A stretch of DNA of 64,000 bases from Gemmatimonadota bacterium (GTDB lineage: Bacteria; Gemmatimonadota; Gemmatimonadetes; Gemmatimonadales; GWC2-71-9). The DNA is taken from positions 2,604-66,603 of the forward strand of contig PNAE01000004.1 of NCBI GenBank assembly GCA_003169895.1. Direction: 5' to 3'. A program made the translations under genes and the position numbers. Position 1 is the stretch's first letter, and every line of letters begins with the position of its first letter. The notes under the pieces were generated by a model. That model was not told where the DNA came from. It saw nothing but the letters and a program-made list of their open reading frames with translations, and searched no databases. Below are positions 7,821 to 16,454 of the stretch, piece by piece.

Positions 7821-10800
7821 TTACTTCCCCTCGCCGGCCACCAATTCGGCCATCCGCCGCTTCACCGTCGCCACCGCCGGCTGCAAATCGGCGTCAGCGC
7901 CATTCCACAGGTCAACAAAGGCGCCGTAGTGCGCCAGCGCCTTGGTCTTGTCCTTCCGGGAGTCATACAACTCGCCGAGCCGCTTCTCCACGGCGGCGAG
8001 TGCCAGCGCGTCGGATGAGTTCGGGCCGATGCCTCGCTCGGCGGGCTTGGTCGCGAGATACCGCTCCAGATAAGCCATCGTGGAATCCGCCTGTCCGGCG
8101 CGGTCGAACGCGCGTGCCAGCGCAAACCAGACACAGGAAAGACACGGTACCGGTGCTCCGTCCACGCCGACGCTCGCCGCATGGAACTGACGCACCGCCT
8201 CGTCCGCCTTCCCCTCGGCGAGTGCGATTTCGCCGAGCAGCAAGGCGATGCCCGGGCGTGCATCGGGTGCCTTGGCATACACGTCGCTCGACTGGTAGGC
8301 GGCCAGCAGGGAACGCGCCCGATCGGGCTTGCCAGCACGCGCATAGAGCTCGATCACGTCCGCGTACGGCCGGTCGCTGGGCGAGGCCGCCGCCCATTCG
8401 CGGCTGTTCACGATGGCCTCGAGCCGTTGCACGCCCTCCGTGTTCCGACCGCGGAAGAGAATCTCGTGTCTCGCCCGCCAGACGTCGAAGAACGGGGCGA
8501 AATCGCCGGAGGCCTGCAGAACACGGAGCGCGCTGTCGGCAGTAGAGGCTCGGGCCAATCGCCCGTTCAGCGTGGACTGGCCTCGCAGGACCATGAGGCC
8601 GGCCTGGCGAATCGACGTGCGGGGGGACTCGCTCATGCGTTCGGCGAGCAGTGCCACCGAATCGTGCTGACCGCGCGCGGCCAGGAGGTTGGCATGCGCG
8701 GCGTAGATCATCAGGGATGATCCCGCATCGGGGGTCACCTTCAGCGTCGAATCGAGCAGGGCCTTCGCGGCGTCGACCTGGCCGTTCCTGGCCAGCTCGA
8801 GAATCACCCGTGCGGCGGTCGTCGGGTCGGGGATGATCTCGCGTTGCCGCCGAAAATAGCGGATCGCGCTATCCACTTGATGGCGGTATTCGAACATCAG
8901 CCCGAGCTGATTGGTGGCCGTGGTATTGCCGCTGTCGGCCAGATAGGCGTTCTGGTACGCAGCAATCGCCTTCGCCTGGTCCGCCGACGCCGAACCGTTC
9001 TCATAGTAGTAGCCCAGGAGCAGGTACTTCTCACGGTCCGGCAGCCGGTCAGCATACATGGCGGCCTTGGCAATGGCCGAATCCTGCGACGCCACCGACG
9101 CCCGGGAATTGAAGAGCGCCACCGCCAGCTTGCGCCAGGCGAGGGCGAAAGTGGAGTCGAGCGCCACCGCCTCACGCGCCGAACGTATGGCACGTTCGTA
9201 GTCCTGGTCGATGTCATTGGCGACCACGGCATCGCTGTACTTGCGGAGCGCCTCGAGCGAGGAGGTCGTCGCGCGCTCGAGCGGGACCGATCGTTGCACC
9301 TGCTTGAGCGACTCACCCACCTTGCCGCGAAGCTTCCGGGTCAGTCCGTCCACCACATTGAGCAGGTCGCTCTGTCCCGCCGTGGCCTGGTACGACGCCA
9401 GCACGGCACCACCCTGTGACGAAACGAGTTCCAGGCTCACCGCGTAGCCGCTCCCGGCACGAGCAAGACGGCCACCAAGCACCGCCTTCGCATTGGTGCG
9501 CGCGGCCACCTGGAGCACCAGTGCCGGATCGTTGAGGCGAGTGTCCTTCGGCTTCTTCATCTGCTCGAGCGCGTCGGCGATGTCGGTCTGCGGCACGAGG
9601 TGTACCGCGCGCGACTGCGACATCGCAGCGCGCACCGCCTCGATCACGATCGGTGCCAGCGCCGAATCGTCGGGCGACGCCTTGAGGTCCGCGAGCACGA
9701 TGCGATCGTCGGCGCCCAGCTTGCCGGCCGCGACGAGCGAGCCCCACGGTCCGATGCCGAGTGCGCGGAATGTCATGAATGCGACCACGGCGACCACGAA
9801 CGCGCCCATCACGAGCATTCCACCACGCGTGGTACGTCGCCACGACATGTGCGGGCTCGCCTTGAGTGCGATCGTCGCGATCGTTCCCGATGGCAGCTTC
9901 GGCATCATCGACCCGCCCGGCGTGAGCGTCGGCGTTGCCGTCATCGCGCGCCGCGCCACGCGCTTCACGTACGCGGTGATCAGCAGTGCCGGGAGGCCGA
10001 GCAGCATCAGGGCGACTGCACCGGGGAACACCCAGTCGGGGAGCCCGATGCCAACCACCGCGGCTTTCGCCACGATCGCGACGGCCACGGTCGCCACGAC
10101 ATAGAGGCCGAGCACCTTCGGCAGCATCCCCGGTGCGCCCAGGGCCAGCGTCGGCGTCGACGTCGTGCTCAGGGTATCGAGCGCGCGGAGCACGTCGTTG
10201 GCCGACGCCGGACGATCCGCCGGATCCTTCCGGAGCAACTCCGTCACCAGCGCGGCGAGCGCCGGTGGGCAATCCGGGCGCAACATTCTCACCGGCGCCG
10301 CGGCTTCACTCAGGTGGGCGGCGAGCATCTTCTGCGCAGTACGATCTGCGAACGGCGCCTTGCCGGTCAGCAGCTCCTGCGCCATGCAGCCGAGTGCGTA
10401 GAGATCGACGCGGTGGTCGAGGTTTGGGTCGCCGGCGATCTGCTCCGGCGCCATGTAGGCGGGGGTGCCGATCGACGTGCCGATCGACGTGAGCGTCGCG
10501 CCCGCTCCGGCGGTGCGCGATGCGCTCAGCGCCTTCGCAATGCCGAAATCGGTGACGACCGCCGTGCCGCCGGAGAGAAGGACGTTGTCGGGCTTGATGT
10601 CGCGATGGACGACGTTGCGGGCGTGGGCGTAAGCCAGCGCCTTGGTGACGTCACGCAGGATCGCCACCACGTCCTGGATCGGCAGGCCGCTGCCGCCGAG
10701 CCGGGTGCGCAGCGATTCACCCTCGACAAACGGCATCGTGAAGTACGGCAATCCGTCAATGTCGCCAGCCGCCAGTACGGGAACGATGTTCGCCTGCTGG

Positions 10801-11006
10801 AGTGACGCAGCGAGGAGGATCTCGCGCTCGAAGCGCTCGGCGTTGAGTCCCTGGGCCAGTTCAGGGCTCAGGACCTTGACCACCACCTTGCGGGAAAGGC
10901 GCACTTCATTGGCGACGAAGACCCGCGACATGCCGCCGCCGCCAAGTTCGCGCTCAAGGATGAAGGCGTTACCAAGATGGGCTTGCAGCTGGGCGCGCAG
11001 GTCCAA
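7821..11006 (-). CDS. serine/threonine protein kinase with C-terminal TPR-type region
   Basis: N-terminal kinase with VVHRDIKPDNVLL and DFGIAKA, APEQ motif, TM segment, long helical repeat C-terminus. Confidence 0.93.
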   Translation of the reverse strand: MDLRAQLQAHLGNAFILERELGGGGMSRVFVANEVRLSRKVVVKVLSPELAQGLNAERFEREILLAASLQQANIVPVLAAGDIDGLPYFTMPFVEGESLRTRLGGSGLPIQDVVAILRDVTKALAYAHARNVVHRDIKPDNVLLSGGTAVVTDFGIAKALSASRTAGAGATLTSIGTSIGTPAYMAPEQIAGDPNLDHRVDLYALGCMAQELLTGKAPFADRTAQKMLAAHLSEAAAPVRMLRPDCPPALAALVTELLRKDPADRPASANDVLRALDTLSTTSTPTLALGAPGMLPKVLGLYVVATVAVAIVAKAAVVGIGLPDWVFPGAVALMLLGLPALLITAYVKRVARRAMTATPTLTPGGSMMPKLPSGTIATIALKASPHMSWRRTTRGGMLVMGAFVVAVVAFMTFRALGIGPWGSLVAAGKLGADDRIVLADLKASPDDSALAPIVIEAVRAAMSQSRAVHLVPQTDIADALEQMKKPKDTRLNDPALVLQVAARTNAKAVLGGRLARAGSGYAVSLELVSSQGGAVLASYQATAGQSDLLNVVDGLTRKLRGKVGESLKQVQRSVPLERATTSSLEALRKYSDAVVANDIDQDYERAIRSAREAVALDSTFALAWRKLAVALFNSRASVASQDSAIAKAAMYADRLPDREKYLLLGYYYENGSASADQAKAIAAYQNAYLADSGNTTATNQLGLMFEYRHQVDSAIRYFRRQREIIPDPTTAARVILELARNGQVDAAKALLDSTLKVTPDAGSSLMIYAAHANLLAARGQHDSVALLAERMSESPRTSIRQAGLMVLRGQSTLNGRLARASTADSALRVLQASGDFAPFFDVWRARHEILFRGRNTEGVQRLEAIVNSREWAAASPSDRPYADVIELYARAGKPDRARSLLAAYQSSDVYAKAPDARPGIALLLGEIALAEGKADEAVRQFHAASVGVDGAPVPCLSCVWFALARAFDRAGQADSTMAYLERYLATKPAERGIGPNSSDALALAAVEKRLGELYDSRKDKTKALAHYGAFVDLWNGADADLQPAVATVKRRMAELVAGEGK

Positions 11007-11300
11007 GAGCGTCCTCGGGCAGCAGGGCGGATATGAACGGAAATTTCCGCAAAGTTAAGGTGAAGGCTGGGTGGGCGCCAGCATCGCGGCGAACTCCGAT
11101 GGCAGTTTCCTGGTGTATTACTCATTCAGCATCGACAACGGTGCAGGAGGTACGATCCGGGGCGAGGGCATCGGCACGTGGAAGTAGGCTGTTCGCGGGA
11201 GCGGCGGGGATGGGAGGCGCTGTGACGTCGGCGGCGGCTTCCCATGGAAGCCGGGTTCCGTCCGGCTGAAGCTGATGTTCGCGCCATTCCCCCGAACGGG

Positions 11301-12059
11301 TTAGTGGGCGTTCTGGAACTGGTCGAGCATGGCGCGGTGATCGATGTATTCCTGCCGGTCGGTCTTCTTCACCTCGGCGTCGAAATGCGCGCGGAACGCG
11401 GCGCGCGACGATTGCGCCCGAGCGGAATCGCCCTGCGCCTTCGCGATGGTGGCGCGGAGGTAGAACCCGAAGAGATTGTCCGGTGACTCGCGCATGATGG
11501 TATCAGCGAGCGCCAGCGCCTCGGGGTACTCCGCGACGAGGTAATGCAGCCACGCCATGTGGAATCGCGTGTCAACATCCCGGTCGCCGGGCGGAAGATT
11601 CTGATAGGCGGCTGCCGCCATCGGCCAGAACGTGACCGTGGTGGCGCTGTCTCCCTGTTCAGCCGCGCGCGTCACGCGGTCGTTGAGCCGGTCGAACTGT
11701 TCCTTGAGCGTTAGCTGGGAGAGATCCGGCGGCGTGCCTGCTGCAAGTACGGTCTCGGGCGCTGAGGGCTTCCCACGGGCGCCAGCGGCATACACGACGG
11801 CGGCGATGGCGATCACCGTGACGATGCCGGTCAGCAGCCACGGCGCTCGCGTCGCAAGCAGCGCCGGCGGCGCAGCGGGATGCGTCTGCCGAGGGGCCGT
11901 TGACGCGCCGCATTGCGAACAGAATCTCGCGCCGGGCGAAAGCTGCGTGCCGCAGGCACCGCACGGCCGGTCGCCCAGCGGCAAGCCGCACTGCGAGCAG
12001 TACGGACCGTGCGCAGGCGCACCGCAGCGCGGACATGGCATCGATGGATTCGCCGTCAT
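11301..12059 (-). CDS. double zinc-ribbon, single-TM, TPR-like protein
   Basis: CPRCG...CSQCG...CGACG...CSQCG, TM LLTGIVTVIAIAAVVYAAGA; start set at ATG 12059 because the upstream part of the long ORF is antisense to the S41 gene. Confidence 0.8.
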   Translation of the reverse strand: MTANPSMPCPRCGAPAHGPYCSQCGLPLGDRPCGACGTQLSPGARFCSQCGASTAPRQTHPAAPPALLATRAPWLLTGIVTVIAIAAVVYAAGARGKPSAPETVLAAGTPPDLSQLTLKEQFDRLNDRVTRAAEQGDSATTVTFWPMAAAAYQNLPPGDRDVDTRFHMAWLHYLVAEYPEALALADTIMRESPDNLFGFYLRATIAKAQGDSARAQSSRAAFRAHFDAEVKKTDRQEYIDHRAMLDQFQNAH

Positions 12060-12224
12060 GCGGACTCCGACCTGATCGTGCGAGCCTCCGTGGCCCGACG
12101 CCGGCGAATATAGCCACCGCGCCAGCACCCCATCGCCATCCGGGATCTCGAGCACGGCTCGCGCCAGCGAAACCATGCGCGACCCGGCGACGTTACTTTG
12201 CAGGCGTAGTCCATAACTTCGAGG

Positions 12225-13799
12225 ATGGTCATGTCGAGACGCTTTCCCAGCTGGCGGCGATGGATACCAGTCGCCGTCGTAATCATCGCACTCCCCTTGG
12301 CTTTCGGCGCTTTCCGCCGCTCGCGCGGCCCATCGAGCGGCGCGACGGTCCTCGGGCAGGTGTTGCAAATCGTCACGCAGCGAGCCGTCGATTCCATCCC
12401 GGAGGACTCGATCTATATCCGGGCCGCTCGCGGCCTGGTCAATTCGATCGACGATCCGTATGCGTCGCTGTATAACCGGAAGGAAATCGACGACTTCATG
12501 CGGAACACCATCGGCAACACATACGGTGGCCTCGGCATGGGGATCAACCAGGAAGACTCCACCGTTGTCGTCAGCGACGTATTCCCTCAGTCTCCGGCCG
12601 AGCGGGGCGGCGTCGAGCGCGGCGACCTGATTCTGGCGATCGACAGCGTCCGCGCGATCGGCTGGGGGGCGGACAAGGTCTCCCAGCACCTCATCGGGCA
12701 GGTTGGCACGCCAGTGGTGGTGACCTTCGCCCGGGCGGGCATGACTGCCGCGATTACCACGAAGTTTACCCGCGCTACCGTGCACGCCGCAGCGGTCCCT
12801 TACACGCTGCTCCTCGACGACCACATCGGCTACATCCCCCTGCAGCGGTTCAACGGGACCGCCGGCAAGGAGATCGCCGACGCGGTCAAGGCGCTCGAGG
12901 CGCGCGGCGCCACCCGGTTCCTCGTCGACCTGCGCGGCAACGGCGGTGGGGACGTCGACCAGGCGGTCAAAGTCAGCAATGTGTTTCTCGCCCGCGGCAA
13001 GCCGGTGGCAACGCAGCGCGAGCGCAACGTACCGCCGAAGTTCTGGGTCGCCGCCGAAGACCCGATCGTGCCGACTGCGCCGGTCGCTGTCCTGGTCGAC
13101 GGCGGCACGGCCTCTGCCTCGGAGATTGTCGCCGGTGCGCTGCAGGATCACGATCGCGCATTGATCCTTGGCAGCACCACCTTCGGCAAGGGGCTGGTGC
13201 AGGGCGTGTACAACCTGGATGGCGGGTTCGCGCTCAAGATCACCACCGGCAAGTGGTACACACCGAGTGGACGCTCGATTCACCGCGATCGCAAGCTCGT
13301 CAATGGACGGCTCGTACTGGCCGACACTGGCCGCGACACGACCACGGCGCAGATCATGCATTCGGACGCCGGCCGCAGTTTGATCGCCCGGGGTGGGATC
13401 ACGCCCGACCTGACCATGCCAGCCGACACCCTTACGACACCGGAGCAGGCGCTCGTGCGAGTCGTGCTGCCGCGTGCCGCCGAATTCCGCGCGGCGATTT
13501 TCGACATCGCCCGCGCGCAACATGGCCGCGTCACCGCAGCCTTCGCCGTGACGCCCGAGATCCGCGCCCAGCTGCGTCAGCGCCTGGCGCAGGGCGGCAT
13601 CACATTCGAGGACACGGTATTCGAAGGGGGCTCGTCCTATGTCGATCGGCTCGTGACGCAAGAGACGCTCCGCATGGCGTTTGGTGACTCGACTGCGGTG
13701 CGCCGGACGTTCGCCAAGGATGCGGCGGTCCAGCGCGCGCTGAGCCTGCTGCGCAAGGCGGATACGCAGCCGGAACTGCTGAAGGAGATCGCGGGGTAG
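12225..13799 (+). CDS. S41 family C-terminal processing peptidase with PDZ domain
   Basis: GLGMGI PDZ region, VDLRGNGGGDVDQAV, GGTASASEIVAGALQDHDRA, STTFGKGLVQ. Confidence 0.95.
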   Translation: MVMSRRFPSWRRWIPVAVVIIALPLAFGAFRRSRGPSSGATVLGQVLQIVTQRAVDSIPEDSIYIRAARGLVNSIDDPYASLYNRKEIDDFMRNTIGNTYGGLGMGINQEDSTVVVSDVFPQSPAERGGVERGDLILAIDSVRAIGWGADKVSQHLIGQVGTPVVVTFARAGMTAAITTKFTRATVHAAAVPYTLLLDDHIGYIPLQRFNGTAGKEIADAVKALEARGATRFLVDLRGNGGGDVDQAVKVSNVFLARGKPVATQRERNVPPKFWVAAEDPIVPTAPVAVLVDGGTASASEIVAGALQDHDRALILGSTTFGKGLVQGVYNLDGGFALKITTGKWYTPSGRSIHRDRKLVNGRLVLADTGRDTTTAQIMHSDAGRSLIARGGITPDLTMPADTLTTPEQALVRVVLPRAAEFRAAIFDIARAQHGRVTAAFAVTPEIRAQLRQRLAQGGITFEDTVFEGGSSYVDRLVTQETLRMAFGDSTAVRRTFAKDAAVQRALSLLRKADTQPELLKEIAG

Positions 13800-13820
13800 C
13801 CCTAAACCCTTTCCCCGCGC

Positions 13821-14417
13821 TTGGCATCTGATCTGGTGTCACACACAGCGGTACCACTCCAGCTCCGGATGCCTGCCGGTGAGACCCTGATCGACGCCAC
13901 GATAGCGGCGGCACAACGCGGCGACGAGGTGGCGTTCGCCTCCATTTATGATGCCCAGGCCGGGCGCGTGTTCGCGCTTTGCCTCCGCCTCAGCGCCGAT
14001 CGCGCCCAAGCGGAAGAACTGGTGCAGGATGTGTTCGTCCGGGTCTGGGAGCGGCTGGCGTCCTATCGCGGCGAGAGCGCCTTCGCGACGTGGCTCCACC
14101 GCGTGGCCGTGAACACCGTGCTGGAGCGGGCCCGGAGCGGCGGGCGCCGCCGGTTGCGAGTACAGATTGCTGCCGACTTTGCCAACATTGAAACCGTTCC
14201 TGATGGCGCCGTCGAGCGGGTCGACCTGCACCAGCAGATCGACCTCGAGACGGCGGTCGCGATGCTGCCCGCCGGCGCCCGCGCCGTCTTCACCCTCCAT
14301 GACGTCGAGGGGTATGGTCACGCAGAAATCGGCGTCCTCCTTGGCATCGCCGAGGGAACGTCGAAGGCCCATCTCTTTCGTGCGCGCCGCTTGTTGCGCC
14401 AGAGGCTCGAGCAATGA
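13821..14417 (+). CDS. ECF-type RNA polymerase sigma factor
   Basis: Region 2 (AEELVQDVFVRVWERLASYRGESAFATWLHRVAVN) and region 4 (EGYGHAEIGVLLGIAEGTSKAHLFRARRLL). Confidence 0.92.
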   Translation: MASDLVSHTAVPLQLRMPAGETLIDATIAAAQRGDEVAFASIYDAQAGRVFALCLRLSADRAQAEELVQDVFVRVWERLASYRGESAFATWLHRVAVNTVLERARSGGRRRLRVQIAADFANIETVPDGAVERVDLHQQIDLETAVAMLPAGARAVFTLHDVEGYGHAEIGVLLGIAEGTSKAHLFRARRLLRQRLEQ

Positions 14418-14923
14418 CCTGCGCTGAATTCGCCGAGCGTTTCGACGCCTGGCTCGCCGGCACACTCACGGATGCCGATGCCCGCGCGGTCGAACAGCAC
14501 GCTGCCGAGTGTGCCGCATGCGGCGCACGACTCAGCGCCGTGAGCCAGGTCGGGGCGATCTCACGCGAAATCCCGCCGCCACCGGCCCTGCGCGAGATCA
14601 CGCTGCGAGCCGTGGCCCAGCGCCGCGCGATCGCGCGGTGGCGTCGCATGGCCGCCGGAATCACCGCCGTCGCGGCGATCGCGCTGCTCTTCCTGATCAG
14701 CCGACCCACGAGTAAGCCGGCGAGCGACTTTCCGGGAACGAGTACCGAGCTGATCGCCATGGCGCACGCCCGTCCCGAGTTGGCCGACCTGGACGCGGCC
14801 GAGCGCGATGTGGAGCACGCCCTGCACGATCAACCCGCGGACAGCGCCCTCACTGGTGCACTGACGCGAATTCGCCGGCAGCGCGAAGCACTCCGACGGC
14901 TCGTGACCCAGGCGAAGTTGTGA
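14414..14923 (+). CDS. anti-sigma factor with zinc-finger-like N-terminus and TM helix
   Basis: ATGA overlap with the ECF gene; HAAECAACGARL motif; one TM segment. Confidence 0.85.
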   Translation: MTCAEFAERFDAWLAGTLTDADARAVEQHAAECAACGARLSAVSQVGAISREIPPPPALREITLRAVAQRRAIARWRRMAAGITAVAAIALLFLISRPTSKPASDFPGTSTELIAMAHARPELADLDAAERDVEHALHDQPADSALTGALTRIRRQREALRRLVTQAKL

Positions 14924-15780
14924 TGCGCCGATTCGGCCCCGCCTTCCTCTTCCTCCTACCCATGCCACTCGCGGCGCAGCTCGCGTTGCCGCACACGTTT
15001 GCCGTGGCGAGCGATGTGTCGATGCGTATCTGGGTTCCAGCGGGGACGGTGCGCGTGGAGACGTGGGACCGCGATTCGATCCGCGTCACGGGAAGCCTTG
15101 GCCGCAATTCACACTTCTTCGGCGGCAGCGGGGGGCATGGCGCGAAGCTCGGCGTCGAGAACAACGACTCGACCGACATCGGGATGCCTCACGGGGACCT
15201 GGTCGTGACGGTGCCGCGCAAGGCACATGTCTGGATCAAGATGACCGACGGCGAGGTGATTGCCATGCACACCGCCGGTGAGCTGGATGTGATCACCGTG
15301 ACGGGCACGATCATCGCCCAGGACGCCGAAGGCGTGGTTTCCGTGGAAACGATCGACGCCGCGGTGACGCTCGCCGGGATCAACGGTGAGGTGCGCGCGC
15401 GCAGCGGCGGCGGCCGCCTTTCCCTCGCGCAGCTTCACGGGACGCTTACCGCTGCGACGGTGAGCGGTGCGATTGACCTCACTGGTACGGCGATGGCGGA
15501 CGCCCGCCTCGAGACGATCGGCGGTCCCATAGTCGTTCGGGGCACGGTAGCTCATGACGCGCTGCTCGATCTCGAAACCCACAACGGGCCGATCACCTTG
15601 TTCCTCGATCGCGCCGCATTGCCGGCATTGGCACTGTCGTCGCGCGCGGGAGTAGTCAAGAATCCGCTGGGCCCAGGGAACGTGAAGGCAGGGCGAATTG
15701 AGGCGCGATCATTCAAGGGGGACATCAACGTTGTCGCCGCGAGCGGCATCGAAGGGAAGAAGGCAACCACACCACCCTGA
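14920..15780 (+). CDS. DUF4097-like secreted beta-helical protein
   Basis: Signal peptide; repetitive VTVTGTI/VSVETIDAAVTLAGINGEVRARSGGGRL strands; overlaps the anti-sigma gene. Confidence 0.75.
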   Translation: MMRRFGPAFLFLLPMPLAAQLALPHTFAVASDVSMRIWVPAGTVRVETWDRDSIRVTGSLGRNSHFFGGSGGHGAKLGVENNDSTDIGMPHGDLVVTVPRKAHVWIKMTDGEVIAMHTAGELDVITVTGTIIAQDAEGVVSVETIDAAVTLAGINGEVRARSGGGRLSLAQLHGTLTAATVSGAIDLTGTAMADARLETIGGPIVVRGTVAHDALLDLETHNGPITLFLDRAALPALALSSRAGVVKNPLGPGNVKAGRIEARSFKGDINVVAASGIEGKKATTPP

Positions 15781-15795
15781 TCCGGAGTTGCTCCC

Positions 15796-16278
15796 ATGTT
15801 GATTCGCCTCGCCGTCGTCGCCTCCTGCACGGCGCTCTTGCTTGGCCCGCCGAATATCAAGGTTGAAGCGGTCACCAACCCAGCAACCGCCCCGGTCAAG
15901 GGCGCCGTGTTCATGATCACGGGCCGACACCATGTCAGCGCCGAGGCAATCACGGTCACCGGGCGCGCCGAAGGGATCGTGGCCGGAAAACGTCTCACAC
16001 GAAACCTTACGCTCACGCCGGCCGGGAGTGCGGGGGTCTACGGGGTCACCCGACAGTGGGACGCCGGGCAACCGTGGGTTCTCGTCTTCACCGTCACGGC
16101 CCTGGCGCATGGCTCGGACGGCGTTGCCGAGGCGGCCGTTCGTATCGCGGCCGACGGGCATGTGCAGGGAATCGACTATCCCATGGGAACGCTTGCCAGC
16201 GGATACCCGTGGCCGCGCCGGTTGGCCGAGAATGAGATCGATGCCGCGCTGACGGCGATGCTGGCGATGCGACAATAG
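15796..16278 (+). CDS. hypothetical secreted protein
   Basis: 160-aa ORF with signal peptide, colinear with the preceding genes. Confidence 0.65.
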   Translation: MLIRLAVVASCTALLLGPPNIKVEAVTNPATAPVKGAVFMITGRHHVSAEAITVTGRAEGIVAGKRLTRNLTLTPAGSAGVYGVTRQWDAGQPWVLVFTVTALAHGSDGVAEAAVRIAADGHVQGIDYPMGTLASGYPWPRRLAENEIDAALTAMLAMRQ

Positions 16279-16283
16279 TACTT

Positions 16284-16358
16284 GCGGTCCAGCGCGCGCT
16301 GAGCCTGCTGCGGAAGGCGGATACCCAGCCGGAACTGCTGAAGGAAATCGCCGGCTAG
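16284..16358 (+). repeat. duplicated 3' tail of the S41 peptidase gene (copy of 13725-13799)
   Basis: 75-bp alignment with 5 mismatches, all synonymous in the S41 frame, both ending in TAG. Confidence 0.9.
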
Positions 16359-16454
16359 CGCCCTCTTACCTTGCACCACCCACGACCTTATTGTTGCCGG
16401 TGACCCGACTGCCGGCAACTTTGGCGTTCCCAGTTGACCCATGATGGAGGCAGG

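Noticed and set aside
11301-13661. 786-aa minus-strand ORF
   Set aside because: Its upstream two-thirds is antisense to the clear S41 peptidase gene; only the C-terminal 252 aa (from ATG 12059) is retained as a gene.
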